From the NCBI GenBank assembly GCA_014584705.1, contig JACTMJ010000024.1, positions 186,001 through 250,000 on the forward strand: a DNA stretch of 64,000 bases. The letters are read 5' to 3'. The DNA is from Acidobacteriota bacterium. GTDB taxonomy: Bacteria > Acidobacteriota > Terriglobia > Bryobacterales > Bryobacteraceae. This document shows, piece by piece, positions 8,907-18,723 of this stretch. The notes beneath the pieces were generated by a model. The model made no database searches. It was given only the letters and a program-made list of their open reading frames with translations, and was not told where the DNA came from. The stretch's first letter is position 1; each line of letters begins with the position of its first letter. Made by a program: the position numbers and the translations under genes.

Positions 8907-11048
8907 CTAGGGACGCGATGTAGCCCACTCCCGAATGGCCGCCGCTTCCCAGCGCGCCGCCGCTTTCAGCCGGATGCGGCCCTCGGTGCCGCTCTCCGGA
9001 TACACGCTGCGAACTTGCTCGATGGGCAACGCTCGTCCAGCGCCGTCCACTGCCCCCGCGAGCGTGATTGGCGAGGGAACCAACTCCTTGGCGATCGCTG
9101 GCAGGTCCGTATGCAGCAGCAAATCAGGCACGAAGTTCCCGAAGGGCTGCTGGTAATCCGGCTCCTGACAAAGCACCTCAAAGGAAAGCAGCCCCCCGGA
9201 CAAATACAATCGGTCAAGACGCTTGTCGATAGCGGCCGCAAACAGCGCGGGCACCGTGGTGAAACCGGAAGCGGCAATCGCGACGACGCGGCCGCTCCAC
9301 TCCGCCCGGGAACGAATCCCCTGCAGCATGGCCCGAATGTCGGTGACACGCTGGCCCAGCAGCGGCTTGCCCAAAATAAGCGACGACCACGCGTAATGCT
9401 CCTCGCTGTTGTGCGTGTCTGCGTGGCCGCGCACGCCACGTCCGAACTCCGGCCGCAAATCGCCCTGATTCCGGAGGTCCGGCGCGCAGACCACGTATCC
9501 TTCCGAAGCGAGCTGATCGTAGAGTCCATCCTCCCGCCAGTTCGCTCGCCCACCCGGTTCCAACAGCACCAGAATGGGCTTGTGCGCGTCCTCCTTGAAA
9601 GGGCGAAAGATCCACGCGGGCACCCACACACCGGGTGCGCTCGGGAACTCCACCGCTTCGATTCGCGAGTTGCGGTAGCGGGTTTCCGCAAGCGGTTTCA
9701 ACGGAGCCGCGGGAGGCGGTGCATCGGACCGGATAAGCGCGTCGAGCGCGATGGGCGTCCGTTTCACCTGACGCTGGCGGTTCATCAGGAATGGCGCTGT
9801 GCTGCCGAAATCCGCCACGAGGCTGCCATGCGGGGATACGAACAGTTGCTCGTCGGGTTCCGGATTGGTTTCGGGCTCCACATCAATGCTTCGTGCATTC
9901 GGTTGCAGCCAGCGCTCCATCCATCGGTAGATTTCCATCCGCATCGCGTATGCAAGGCCGTGCGGTAGGGGCGTCGAATACCAGCGAACGCGATCCGCAT
10001 GGCCCATCGTGCGGTAGATTCTCTGAAGCTTGGCGAATTCCTGCATGCCGTTCGAGATATAGCGAGGCGAATATGTGCCAAAAAAGTCGCGCTCGCTGAC
10101 GGCCACCAGCAACGGTTTGGGAGCAAGTGGATACACCAGATCCCATCGGTCAAAGCCGAGCGGCCCACCGCCGATGAAGTTCTGCTCCGCGTCATCCGTG
10201 GACCCCGGCGAATTGAAATCGGCAATCGCGACATTCTCCGTGTTTGGACAGGAGATCGCCGCGACTGCCAGACGGGAATCCACGGCGGCCAATAGCATCG
10301 TATTGGTCCCGCCTCCCGATTGCCCGGTGCTCGCCAGACGCTTCGGATCCACCAGCGGGTGCGCCGCCAGCACGTCAAGGCTGCGAATCGCATCCCAGGT
10401 TTGCAGCCGTGTACTGGTATCGCCTTTGAGCAGCATCTGCCGGCCGGGGCGCGTATGCTCTTCGTCCGCGTCCAGCCTCGTGAGGAACGGTTGCGGCCCA
10501 GGGAAATACGTGCGCTCTCCCTGGCCCATCGGGTCAAAGGCAAGCACGAGATAGCCCAGCCGGGCGAGACCCTGGCAGCATCTCTGATATTGCATATAGG
10601 CCTTGCCGTTCGCGGAATGGCCCGGCTGAAAAAGCACCCCGGGATATGGTGGCGTGCCCGTGGTTGGCACATAAAGATTGGCGGAAATCAGCAGGCCAGG
10701 CTGACTTTCGTAAACCAACTTCTCTACACGGTAGCCGCTCCGCTCAAAGCTGCCCGTGCTCCGGGTATTGAGCGGTGTGCGCTCCGGCATCCCGCCTACC
10801 AGTTTCCAGAACGTGGAAGTCACCCAGCGCTGCCGTTCCGCAATCGCCTCCGCGGTCGTAAGCCGCGCGAGCGCCGCGTCCCGGCGCTGTGCCGCTTCTC
10901 GCGCGAGCCGGGTCAGAAAATCCGGCAGGCAGCGCGAGTAATCCCGGTAAAGCCCGCGCAAGGGCACGGCTGGTTTCTGTGCCATGGTGCCACGAGGGAA
11001 AGCCGCCCCCATGGCCGCCATTTTCGCGATCTGCCTGCGTGTAATCAT
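8907..11048 (-). CDS. Secreted two-lobed alpha/beta hydrolase (acetyl-esterase-like)
   Basis: Predicted exported esterase of 713 residues. The start at 11048 is chosen because it yields a Tat-type signal (MITRRQIAKMAAMG) and clears the divergent transporter; a longer frame begins at 11147. The first lobe (about 80-440) is an alpha/beta hydrolase like acetyl-xylan-esterase relatives, with the nucleophile elbow GQSGGG at Ser244. The second lobe (about 480-713) repeats the fold: FRPFKEDAHKPILVLLEPGG starts the strand-loop region, but the elbow reads AIAASGF rather than GxSxG. Only the first lobe is therefore clearly catalytic. Substrate is unknown; deacetylation of plant polysaccharide is a guess from family relatives. 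Confidence 0.75.
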   Translation of the reverse strand: MITRRQIAKMAAMGAAFPRGTMAQKPAVPLRGLYRDYSRCLPDFLTRLAREAAQRRDAALARLTTAEAIAERQRWVTSTFWKLVGGMPERTPLNTRSTGSFERSGYRVEKLVYESQPGLLISANLYVPTTGTPPYPGVLFQPGHSANGKAYMQYQRCCQGLARLGYLVLAFDPMGQGERTYFPGPQPFLTRLDADEEHTRPGRQMLLKGDTSTRLQTWDAIRSLDVLAAHPLVDPKRLASTGQSGGGTNTMLLAAVDSRLAVAAISCPNTENVAIADFNSPGSTDDAEQNFIGGGPLGFDRWDLVYPLAPKPLLVAVSERDFFGTYSPRYISNGMQEFAKLQRIYRTMGHADRVRWYSTPLPHGLAYAMRMEIYRWMERWLQPNARSIDVEPETNPEPDEQLFVSPHGSLVADFGSTAPFLMNRQRQVKRTPIALDALIRSDAPPPAAPLKPLAETRYRNSRIEAVEFPSAPGVWVPAWIFRPFKEDAHKPILVLLEPGGRANWREDGLYDQLASEGYVVCAPDLRNQGDLRPEFGRGVRGHADTHNSEEHYAWSSLILGKPLLGQRVTDIRAMLQGIRSRAEWSGRVVAIAASGFTTVPALFAAAIDKRLDRLYLSGGLLSFEVLCQEPDYQQPFGNFVPDLLLHTDLPAIAKELVPSPITLAGAVDGAGRALPIEQVRSVYPESGTEGRIRLKAAARWEAAAIREWATSRP

Positions 11049-11106
11049 GGTGGTTACGATCTTATCGCAGCCCTTCGGTTGCCCAGACAGAGTAGGATTG
11101 TGGCCA

Positions 11107-12279
11107 ATGCCGAATCGACAACCGGATGCTATAGACGCCGTTGACAATCTCGCGCGGATTCACACCACGCACGGCGGCGCCACGCACACGGAACCCGCGC
11201 CGCTCTCCCGCCACGGCGCGCTCGCCACCATCGTGAAAGAGCTTTCTCCCGCCTATTTCGCGATGGTCATGGCCACGGGGATCGTTTCCGTCTCCGCGCA
11301 CTTGCTCGGAATGGTGCAACTGGCATCCGTGCTGTTCGTGCTGAACGTCGCGGTCTACGCGGTCATCTGGGTTCTGTTCCTGCTTCGATTCTGGTGGTTC
11401 AGACCGAGAATCGTCGAGGATCTGACGGATCATCAGCGTGGCCCCGGTTTCTTCACTGCTGTGGCTGCGTCCTGCATTCTCGGCAATCAGTTCGTGGTCC
11501 AGGCGGATAATTTCGCTGTCGCCGAATTGCTGTGGTTTCTGGGTAGCGCTCTGTGGGTATTGCTGATTTACACCATTCTCACGGCGCTTACGGTGAAACA
11601 GGTCAAACCGGACCTCTATGACGGCATATCTGGCGCCTGGCTGTTGGCCGTCGTCGCAACCCAATCCGTCGCCGGCTTGAGCGCGCTCATCTCTCATCAC
11701 TGGGAGCAACCCTACCGCCTCATCATCAATTTTTTCGCGCTCTCGATGTGGCTCTGGGGAGGAATGCTCTATATCTGGATGATCTCGCTCATTTTCTACC
11801 GCTACACCTTCTTTCGGCTCTCGCCCGATCACCTTACCCCGCCGTATTGGATCAACATGGGGGCCATGGCCATTTCGGTCCTGGCCGGTTCGCAACTCAT
11901 CCTGAACGTGGACCACGCGCCGTTTCTCAACTCGTTGCTGCCATTCCTGAAAGGCTTCACGGTTTTCTATTGGGCCACCGGCACATGGTGGATTCCGATG
12001 CTGATTCTCCTCGCCACGTGGCGTCACGTGTATTCGCGGCATCCGTTGACGTACGACCCGCTTTACTGGGGCGCGGTCTTCCCGCTCGGAATGTATTCCG
12101 CCTGCACCTTCCGTATGGCGCACGCCCTGCATCTGGATTTCCTTTATCCCGTGCCTACGGTCTTCTTCGGCCTGGCTTTCGTAGCTTGGCTGATAACGTT
12201 CACCGGCCTCTGCAAGCGGCTATTCGCCGGAGTTCGCACCCTCTTCAAAGGCCCTTCACACCCGCGCCCGTCCGTTTGA
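11107..12279 (+). CDS. SLAC1/TehA-family transporter
   Basis: Integral membrane protein of 390 residues with about ten hydrophobic helices and the family opening KELSPAYFAMVMATGIVSV. Relatives include the tellurite-resistance protein TehA, yeast Mae1 malate permease and plant SLAC1 anion channels. Transport of a monocarboxylate, dicarboxylate or other anion is expected, but the substrate cannot be inferred. The start at 11107 has AGGA 9-12 bases upstream; an in-frame ATG at 11077 and a GTG at 10984 would overlap the divergent hydrolase. It converges on the oxidase operon with only two bases between the stops, so no terminator fits between them. Confidence 0.8.
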   Translation: MPNRQPDAIDAVDNLARIHTTHGGATHTEPAPLSRHGALATIVKELSPAYFAMVMATGIVSVSAHLLGMVQLASVLFVLNVAVYAVIWVLFLLRFWWFRPRIVEDLTDHQRGPGFFTAVAASCILGNQFVVQADNFAVAELLWFLGSALWVLLIYTILTALTVKQVKPDLYDGISGAWLLAVVATQSVAGLSALISHHWEQPYRLIINFFALSMWLWGGMLYIWMISLIFYRYTFFRLSPDHLTPPYWINMGAMAISVLAGSQLILNVDHAPFLNSLLPFLKGFTVFYWATGTWWIPMLILLATWRHVYSRHPLTYDPLYWGAVFPLGMYSACTFRMAHALHLDFLYPVPTVFFGLAFVAWLITFTGLCKRLFAGVRTLFKGPSHPRPSV

Positions 12280-12281
12280 AC

Positions 12282-12623
12282 CTATTTCAGCGGTGCCCTT
12301 GCGGCACTCGCTGCCGCCTCGTTCCAGCCCACCGGTTGCTCCGGAATGTGCCGCGTGGCGACGTCAGCCAGAACAAAAGCAAACATCAGGGAGAGCCAAA
12401 GCAGCCCCGCAATCGCCGCAAACCGCATCCGGTATCCGCTCCATCTCAAGTGCATGAAAAACAACGCAACCAGCGTGGCCTTGGCCGCGGCGATCAGCAT
12501 GGCAACGGGCGAGTTGAATGCGCCCAGGTCAATCTCCGCCACACTCGTCGTAAGCACGGTCAGCACCAGCAACGCCGCAAAGATTCCCACGTAGAATCGC
12601 ACGGAATGCACCCTGGTGCTCAT
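12282..12623 (-). CDS. coxD: Cytochrome c oxidase subunit IV, caa3 type
   Basis: Small membrane subunit of 113 residues with three helices (about 8-28, 38-58 and 70-90) and the family segment AAKATLVALFFMHLRW. It is the last gene of the oxidase cluster. Its ATG overlaps the subunit III stop as ATGA, which decides the start at 12623 against a longer frame from 12689. It has no catalytic residues and is thought to stabilise the complex. Confidence 0.88.
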   Translation of the reverse strand: MSTRVHSVRFYVGIFAALLVLTVLTTSVAEIDLGAFNSPVAMLIAAAKATLVALFFMHLRWSGYRMRFAAIAGLLWLSLMFAFVLADVATRHIPEQPVGWNEAAASAARAPLK

Positions 12624-13267
12624 TGATGCGCCCCCACGAGATACAGCAGAGGGAATAGGAACAGCCATACGATATCGACGAAATGCCAATATAGGCCCGC
12701 GATCTCGACCGGACCGTGGTCAATCGCGCTAAAGCGATCTCGACGCGCCATCATCGCGATCACGCTCAACACGCCCACGCCAACAATCATGTGGACCGCA
12801 TGCAGCAGCGTCAGGAAGAAGTAGAACACCACGAACAGGGCCACCTGCGGATGATCGGGAGCCTGGTAGCCGCTGAAATTGAAACCCGGAACCAGATGGT
12901 GAACCCAGTGGCCGTAGTATTCATATCCCTTCAGCACGAGGAATCCAATGCCAAGCGCGATGGTGACGGCGAGGAATCCGACGATGGCCTTGCTTTGGCC
13001 TAACTGTGCCGCCCGCACCGCCAGTGCCATCGTGAGGCTGCTCGCCAGGAGCACTACTGTCATCGCGGCGCCAAGCCACAGGGAGTTCAGCTCGCTCCCA
13101 TGCACCCAGGCTTGCGGATAGAGAAGCCGGTACATGGTGTAGCCGCACAGGACGCCTCCAAAAAAGAGGATCTCCGTGCACAGAAATCCCCACATGCCGA
13201 GTTCGCTCGCCTCGTGTTGCTGCTCAAAGCTGCGGAAGTGAGGCGCGGGATACACGTGGCTAGACAA
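12620..13267 (-). CDS. coxC: Cytochrome c oxidase subunit III
   Basis: Membrane subunit of 215 residues with five predicted helices, the shorter five-helix form seen in caa3 oxidases. Diagnostic stretches are [17 protein letters not shown] near the N-terminus and [17 protein letters not shown] at the C-terminus. It supports proton uptake and stability of subunit I. The start overlaps the end of coxA by eight bases, so the four oxidase genes are translated as a coupled unit. Confidence 0.95.
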   Translation of the reverse strand: MSSHVYPAPHFRSFEQQHEASELGMWGFLCTEILFFGGVLCGYTMYRLLYPQAWVHGSELNSLWLGAAMTVVLLASSLTMALAVRAAQLGQSKAIVGFLAVTIALGIGFLVLKGYEYYGHWVHHLVPGFNFSGYQAPDHPQVALFVVFYFFLTLLHAVHMIVGVGVLSVIAMMARRDRFSAIDHGPVEIAGLYWHFVDIVWLFLFPLLYLVGAHQ

Positions 13268-14888
13268 GCATTTCCTCCCTTACCGGAAAACGATAGGTCT
13301 CCTCTGTCACGACCGGCGTTTCCTCAAAATTCTCCGTTGGCGGGGGAGACGCCGTTTTCCACTCCAGCCCGGTCGCTCCCCACGGATTGGTAGGTGCCAG
13401 CGGACCCCGGAAGAAGGACCAGGCCAGGTAGAACAACGGAAGCACATACCCAACCGCGAGAATCGACGCACCGGCCGTGGACATCACGTTCAGCGTTTGG
13501 AATCCTTCCGCGTACGCATGATAGCGCCGCGGCATTCCAAGATAGCCAAGAATGAACTGCGGGAAGAAGGTGAGATTGAAACCGATAAAGATCAGGAACG
13601 CCGATACCTGGCCAAATCGCTCCGGGTACATCCTTCCGCTGATCTTTGGCCACCAGTAGTGCATCCCTCCCAGGTAGGCAACCACCATGCCCCCAACCAT
13701 AATGTAGTGGAAATGCGCCACCACAAAGTATGTATCGGTTACATGAACATCAATTCCCAATGCCGCCAAAAAGAGGCCGGTGAGCCCGCCAATCGTGAAT
13801 AACCCAATAAAGAAGAGCGCATAAAGCATGGGAGTCTCGAACGAGATCGAACCCCCGTACAAGGTAGCCATCCAGTTAAAGATCTTGATGGCCGATGGAA
13901 TGGCAATCAGATAGCTAAGAAAAGAAAACGCCAGCGCAATGTACACGCTCTGGCCCGCGACGAACAGGTGATGTCCCCAAACCAGGAAGCTGAATACGGC
14001 GATCGCCACGCTCGCCATCGCGACATACCGGTATCCGAACACGTTTCTGCGCGAGAACGTGGAAATCAGTTCGCTTTCGACGCCCAAACCCGGAAGAATC
14101 ATAATGTAGACAGCAGGATGCGAGTAAAACCAAAAGAGATGCTGGAATAGTAGCGGATCTCCCCCCAGCGCCGGATCGAAGATGCCGATCCCGAATGCCC
14201 GTTCCAACCCCATCAGGACGAGGGTGATCGCAAGCACCGGCGTGGCTAGCACAAGGATGAGGCTCGTCGAATAGGTTGACCATAGAAAGAGCGGCAATCG
14301 AAACCAGGTAAGCCCCGGCGCTCGCATGGTATGAATCGTGATAATAAAGTTAAGCCCCGTAATAATCGAGGAAAATCCGGCAATGAAGATGCCGAGCGCC
14401 ATCCACAGGACATGCGTGTTCGAATACGTTGTGCTGTATGGCGTATAAAACGTCCATCCCGTATCAACACCGCCAATGACGATGGAAGAGAACGCCAGTA
14501 TGCCTCCGATCATGAACAAATACCAGCTCAGGAGGTTCAGGCGCGGGAAGGCAAGATCCTTCGCCCCCACCATCATAGGAACCAGAAAATTCCCCAGCAC
14601 CGTTGGAATGGACGGAATGAGGAAGAACCACACCATGATGACGCCATGCATGGTGAAGAATCGGTTGTAGGTATCCGATTGCAGCAGATCCGGCTGAGGC
14701 GTCAGCAACTCCAGCCGGATCATCATCGCGAAGAATCCGCCAAGGAAGAAGAACCCCGTAATGCTGATCAGATAGAGGAGCGCGATGCGCTTATGGTCCG
14801 TCGTGAGAAACCAGGAGCGCCATCCGTATCCGTTATTCAGATAGCTCGGTGGCGCAAGCGGCTCGGTGATCCATTCGGGGTTTGTCAC
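13260..14888 (-). CDS. coxA: Cytochrome c oxidase subunit I (A2-type haem-copper oxidase)
   Basis: Catalytic subunit of 542 residues with twelve expected helices, reducing oxygen at the haem a3-CuB site and pumping protons. CuB and haem histidines are visible in [17 protein letters not shown] and in SHPAVYIMI. The D-channel end reads YSHPAVY rather than GHPEVY, so it belongs to the A2 subfamily, which uses a Tyr-Ser pair in place of the glutamate. The neighbouring subunit II carries its own haem c. Together they form a caa3 oxidase fed by the ACIII genes upstream. Confidence 0.97.
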   Translation of the reverse strand: MTNPEWITEPLAPPSYLNNGYGWRSWFLTTDHKRIALLYLISITGFFFLGGFFAMMIRLELLTPQPDLLQSDTYNRFFTMHGVIMVWFFLIPSIPTVLGNFLVPMMVGAKDLAFPRLNLLSWYLFMIGGILAFSSIVIGGVDTGWTFYTPYSTTYSNTHVLWMALGIFIAGFSSIITGLNFIITIHTMRAPGLTWFRLPLFLWSTYSTSLILVLATPVLAITLVLMGLERAFGIGIFDPALGGDPLLFQHLFWFYSHPAVYIMILPGLGVESELISTFSRRNVFGYRYVAMASVAIAVFSFLVWGHHLFVAGQSVYIALAFSFLSYLIAIPSAIKIFNWMATLYGGSISFETPMLYALFFIGLFTIGGLTGLFLAALGIDVHVTDTYFVVAHFHYIMVGGMVVAYLGGMHYWWPKISGRMYPERFGQVSAFLIFIGFNLTFFPQFILGYLGMPRRYHAYAEGFQTLNVMSTAGASILAVGYVLPLFYLAWSFFRGPLAPTNPWGATGLEWKTASPPPTENFEETPVVTEETYRFPVREEMLV

Positions 14889-15886
14889 TGCTGCTTCCTT
14901 TCGTTCGCGGCGCCCTCGTTCTGGTTCTTCGTGCCGCCCGGCACGTTCTCCGGCAAAGACCCGGCGGGAAGATTCTTCAGCGATCGAATGTAAGCAATCA
15001 ATTGAAGAATCTCTTCCTCCGTGGCGTTGCTCGCGAACGTGGGCATGATCGGCTCATACCCCCGCACAATCTGCGCGGCGGGATCGACGATCGACCGGCG
15101 AAGATAGGCGTCATCCGCAAGCACAACACTACCGTCAGACAGCGGCACGCGGCGTCCATAGAGCCCTTGCAATGGCGGCCCGTCGCGCGCGTGGCACGTC
15201 GCGCATGCCAGTCGATGGAAGACCTTCTGGCCAGCCTCCGACATCGTTTCTCCCGTGGCCTCTCCGCTCAGCCAGCGCTGATACTCCGCGGGAGCCATTG
15301 CATAAACCCAGCCGTGCATGCGGGAGTGATTGGTTCCGCAGTACTCCGCACAGAGCAGCGGGAAGCGGCCCTCCGTGGATGCTTGAAACCATAGCTGCGT
15401 GTAACGCCCCGGCAGCACGTCCTGCTTAATCCGAAAGGCCGGAATGAAGAAGCTGTGAATCACATCCTCCGAGGTCATTACCAGCTTCACCGGCCTTCCC
15501 GCGGGCACATGCAATTCATTGATCTCCCGGTTCCCTTCCGGGTGCTGGAGCTTCCACATCCACTGCTTCCCCACAACGTAAATCTCCGTGCTGTTCGCCG
15601 GAGGTACGGCTTCGTCGAAGTAGATCTTCGCCCCCCAGACGAACGCACCCATCAGGATCAGCAACGGAATACCGGACCAGGTGAGCTCGACCAGCGTGGA
15701 CTCCTTCACCCGCCTCGCTACCAGGTTCCCCTCCCGCCTTCGGAATCGGACTACGAAGACAAGGATGATGAGGAAGATTGCCGCGACAATCACGGCCGAG
15801 GCAATCACGAACGCCAGGTACAGTTGATCCACGGTTTGGGCATTCGCCGAAGCGGCTTGCGGGAATAGGTCGAGTCCGCTTGTCAT
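14885..15886 (-). CDS. coxB: Cytochrome c oxidase subunit II with fused cytochrome c domain
   Basis: CuA-bearing subunit of 333 residues that accepts electrons and passes them to subunit I. It has two N-terminal helices (about 20-45 and 70-90), then a cupredoxin domain whose CuA ligands lie in [21 protein letters not shown]-terminal monohaem cytochrome c follows, with CATCH and a distal methionine in GYEPIMPTF. That fusion defines a caa3 enzyme. The ATG at 15886 is preferred because it gives a typical short N-terminus ([13 protein letters not shown]); a longer frame from 15955 would add a charged leader and overlap the previous gene. Confidence 0.93.
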   Translation of the reverse strand: MTSGLDLFPQAASANAQTVDQLYLAFVIASAVIVAAIFLIILVFVVRFRRREGNLVARRVKESTLVELTWSGIPLLILMGAFVWGAKIYFDEAVPPANSTEIYVVGKQWMWKLQHPEGNREINELHVPAGRPVKLVMTSEDVIHSFFIPAFRIKQDVLPGRYTQLWFQASTEGRFPLLCAEYCGTNHSRMHGWVYAMAPAEYQRWLSGEATGETMSEAGQKVFHRLACATCHARDGPPLQGLYGRRVPLSDGSVVLADDAYLRRSIVDPAAQIVRGYEPIMPTFASNATEEEILQLIAYIRSLKNLPAGSLPENVPGGTKNQNEGAANERKQQ

Positions 15887-15929
15887 GCAATTGCCCCTGC
15901 CGTGTTCGCCCTCCGGTCTGCTCTCCTCA

Positions 15930-16409
15930 TCATCGGTTGCCTCCAAACTCATCACCGGCTCTCTGGCTTACGGGAGGCGGAAGCGAAGGACCCGATTTCA
16001 CTGGCGGAATTTCCGGACGATCCGGAACTCGCGCGGTCGATGGCATCCCCCGGCTCACGAGAATCCGCATCGCTTCCTCGATGGGAATGCGAACCACACC
16101 GTTCTTGCGGTCAATCCATCCATAGCTGTTCAACAGACGAGTGCTCCGCGTCTTGATCCGTATCAAGTCCGCGCTGGGCGCAGTCTGCAGGAGTGGGGCT
16201 TCGGCACGTGCCTCGGGCAACGTCGGCAGACGCTCATCCGTATTCGGCGCTAGCGAAAAGAAGGCCCAGAGCAAGCCGCCGCAGATTGCGAACGTGAACA
16301 CGAGCAATCCAGCGAGACCCACCACAAACCATCGAATGGCACGCGCACTGAAGTCTGTCTCTTCGAAGCGGACGCTTTCGTTCTGTCGGCTGGCGGAAGC
16401 TTCACTCAT
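15930..16409 (-). CDS. Single-helix membrane protein between actF and coxB
   Basis: Protein of 159 residues that I cannot assign to a named family. Residues 1-24 are polar and 25-52 form one transmembrane helix. The remaining 105 residues would face the periplasm and end in a proline-rich tail. A segment near 85-120 (IRIKTRSTRLLNSYGWIDRK then VRIPIEEAMRIL) resembles small proteins found at this position in other acidobacterial respiratory clusters. Its start overlaps the actF stop by eight bases, so it is co-translated with both complexes. An accessory or bridging subunit, comparable in role to ActG or ActH, is an inference from position only. Confidence 0.65.
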   Translation of the reverse strand: MSEASASRQNESVRFEETDFSARAIRWFVVGLAGLLVFTFAICGGLLWAFFSLAPNTDERLPTLPEARAEAPLLQTAPSADLIRIKTRSTRLLNSYGWIDRKNGVVRIPIEEAMRILVSRGMPSTARVPDRPEIPPVKSGPSLPPPVSQRAGDEFGGNR

Positions 16410-17604
16410 AGGTGATATCCCCCACCCGTGTTTCCCCCATCCGCTCCCTCACAAGGGCAAGCCTGGGGTCCATTGTGGGCAGCAGCGGAAGCCGCTGCAG
16501 CTCGCTCACAAAGTACGCCGTCCAAATACCGCCGATGCCAAGTGGCAGGAGCAGGTCGAGGATTTGGAACGAATATCCTTCTGGAAAGAAGGCCGGCTCC
16601 ACGATCCAGATCGTTGCCAGAAGTCGCAGCGCAAACATGAACGCGGCGAGTTTCGCGAGAGAGCGAAGATCCCGCTTCCCCCGCCGCGCCAGCAGCGCAC
16701 CGAATGGAATCGCAAACCCAAGCGCCGCCAGCAGCATCGTCACCGTTTCCCAATTGCCCTGGAGCCGGCTCAGATACCAGGGAATCTCTTCCTTCAAATT
16801 GCCAGACCAGATAATCAGCAACTGGCTGAACTGCATGTAGACCCACAGAAACAGAAACGTGAACAGCATGTTGCCAAGGTCCAGCACATACTTGGGAACG
16901 GCAAACTCCGCCAGTGGGTCCTGATCGCCAACAAAAAAGAGCACGACGATGGCGAAGGCCAACGCGGATTCCACAAACCCCACGATCACCATCGCGCTGA
17001 AGACAGTCGAATACCACTCCGGCTGAAGCGACATTGCCCAATCAATGAGTGCGAAGCTGAGGAGTACGACGAACAGCAGCAGCCCGGGTCCCCCGACGTT
17101 CTGCAAGCGCCGCAGCAAGGCGGGGTCGTTGTCGCTGTCCTGCCGCTGAGAGGCCCGGTTCAGCATCACGGCCAGCAGAATGAACACCGCGAAGAACACC
17201 AAAGCTCGTATCGAGAACGCGGCTGGGTTCAGGTAAACCTGCCGGTCCCGCAGCGCCGGATTCGCCCGCAGTGCCTGAGCGTCCGCCCAGGAGTACAGGG
17301 AAGGTATGCCCAGAATCACCGGCAGGAACAGGACTGCCGTCAATCCCCACGTTCGGGTGGCGGCTTCGAGGATTCTCCGAATCAGGTAGCCCCATCCTCC
17401 ACCCGAGAGGTGATGCATGCACAGCACGATAAGCGAGCCGAACGCGACGCCGCTCCACAGGAGATAGGCCACCAGATACGCCCGACAGAAGCTGCCCGAA
17501 GAGAAGTACCCGAGGATCACGCTCAGCGCCGTGAGCAGCACGCCCGCGGTGAACATTCGCCGCACCAGGGCTGATCGCGCCAGGCTTTCAAGCAGAACCT
17601 TCAT
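16402..17604 (-). CDS. actF: Alternative complex III quinol-oxidising membrane subunit ActF
   Basis: NrfD/PsrC-like membrane protein of 400 residues with about ten helices, one of the two large membrane subunits of the quinol:electron-acceptor oxidoreductase. Recognisable parts are AYLLWSGVAFGSLIVLCMHHLSGG and the helix pair ending in MQFSQLLIIWSGNLKEEIPW. The start at 17604 forms an ATGA overlap with actE; a longer frame from 17709 has an arginine-rich leader that is unlikely in a membrane protein. In known ACIII structures ActF packs beside ActC. Confidence 0.9.
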   Translation of the reverse strand: MKVLLESLARSALVRRMFTAGVLLTALSVILGYFSSGSFCRAYLVAYLLWSGVAFGSLIVLCMHHLSGGGWGYLIRRILEAATRTWGLTAVLFLPVILGIPSLYSWADAQALRANPALRDRQVYLNPAAFSIRALVFFAVFILLAVMLNRASQRQDSDNDPALLRRLQNVGGPGLLLFVVLLSFALIDWAMSLQPEWYSTVFSAMVIVGFVESALAFAIVVLFFVGDQDPLAEFAVPKYVLDLGNMLFTFLFLWVYMQFSQLLIIWSGNLKEEIPWYLSRLQGNWETVTMLLAALGFAIPFGALLARRGKRDLRSLAKLAAFMFALRLLATIWIVEPAFFPEGYSFQILDLLLPLGIGGIWTAYFVSELQRLPLLPTMDPRLALVRERMGETRVGDITYE

Positions 17605-18197
17605 TGCGCCGCCTCCTGGATAAGGCTCTCGCGCGCACCTTCTGGCACAGCGCTCATGGATGCGTTCTGGCTGAACTGAAGCGCGCGCAAGTAGGCGATA
17701 ATCTCCCATCGCTGCTCAGTAGGGATGCGCGAGCCGTAGGGAAACATCGCATCACGCCCGTTCGTGATTACCTCGAAAAAGTAACCCGTCGGGTAGCGAA
17801 GGAATCGTGCTTCATGGAATGAAACGGGACCGCGAAATCCGCGCTCCACCACGATACCGTGGCCATCCCCCGTATATCCGTGGCATGGCGAACAGAAGAT
17901 GTTGTAGTTCTTCCGGCCGCTTCGCATTCTCTCCTCTGTAATCGGGAAGGGATACCCGTCCACCCAACCGCCGTCCACCCTTCCGGAATCCAGACCGGGC
18001 ACGGGCAATGGGGAGTCCCGGTCCACGGTGCCTTCGATCGATGGACGCGCGGAACCGCCGTCCGCGAAGAAGTCGCTGCTCGCATACGGCGCGTATTTTG
18101 GTTGCACATTCATCTTCTGCACGCAGCCGCACAGGGATACCATCGTCGCGGCGATTGCCATCGACAACAGCCCGGATTGGATGCGTCTACGGCGCAA
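17601..18197 (-). CDS. actE: Alternative complex III monohaem cytochrome c lipoprotein ActE
   Basis: Exported monohaem cytochrome of about 198 residues, the likely electron exit from ACIII toward the oxidase. A lipoprotein signal runs to the lipobox SLCGC. One CXXCH motif is present (CSPCHGYTGDGHG), with a candidate distal methionine in GRDAMFPYGSRIP. No ATG fits the signal peptide well. I place the start at a TTG (18197) that overlaps the actD end and gives a basic n-region (RRRRIQSG), preceded by GGAG. An ATG at 18161 would leave a very short signal. The upstream part of the frame to 18359 overlaps actD and is probably not translated. Confidence 0.85.
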   Translation of the reverse strand: MRRRRIQSGLLSMAIAATMVSLCGCVQKMNVQPKYAPYASSDFFADGGSARPSIEGTVDRDSPLPVPGLDSGRVDGGWVDGYPFPITEERMRSGRKNYNIFCSPCHGYTGDGHGIVVERGFRGPVSFHEARFLRYPTGYFFEVITNGRDAMFPYGSRIPTEQRWEIIAYLRALQFSQNASMSAVPEGARESLIQEAAQ

Positions 18198-18723
18198 TGC
18201 GGTTGATCTCCAGCGGGTTGAGTGATTCGAGAAAGCGAAGTGTTTCCTCCAGACGAAATTGCTTGTCGTTGCTTTCAATCGCAAGAAAGAATCCGTTTGA
18301 AGTTGCACTCCGGAACTGGGGCACATTGAATACGGGGTGATACGGCGCCGGCAGGCCATTCAGCATCAGCATGCCAATCACCGCGCCGAAAGCCGCGCAC
18401 AGAATCGTAAGTTCAAAGGTAACCGGGATGAACGCCGGCCAACTGAATAGCGGTCGCCCTCCCACATCGAGCGGATATGCCGCGGCGGAGATCCACCATT
18501 GCAGTACGAAGCCTGAAGTACCGCCGGCCAATCCGGAGAGCAAAACAATGCGGGGCATCCAGGGTCGGCGCAGCCGCACCACCTCCGACAGTCCTTCGAG
18601 GGGGGATGGGCTGTATGCGTCGAAGCACACATAGCCTTCTACACTGGTCGCCCGCGCCGCATGGATGAGCGCTTCCGGAGAATCAAACTCCGCCAGCAGG
18701 CCCCAGATTCGCCGGTCGCTCAT
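18187..18723 (-). CDS. actD: Alternative complex III subunit ActD (DUF3341)
   Basis: Membrane subunit of 178 residues. The N-terminal soluble domain (1-55) has the family opening GLLAEFDSPEALIHAAR and YSPSPLEGL. Two helices follow, about 59-82 and 100-123. A C-terminal soluble segment ends the chain. Its role in ACIII is structural. Start at 18723 overlaps the actC stop as ATGA. Confidence 0.92.
   Translation of the reverse strand: MSDRRIWGLLAEFDSPEALIHAARATSVEGYVCFDAYSPSPLEGLSEVVRLRRPWMPRIVLLSGLAGGTSGFVLQWWISAAAYPLDVGGRPLFSWPAFIPVTFELTILCAAFGAVIGMLMLNGLPAPYHPVFNVPQFRSATSNGFFLAIESNDKQFRLEETLRFLESLNPLEINRIAP

Noticed and set aside
18161..18359. 66-residue N-terminal extension of actE
   Set aside because: It overlaps actD out of frame and has no signal character; the lipobox fits a start near 18197.
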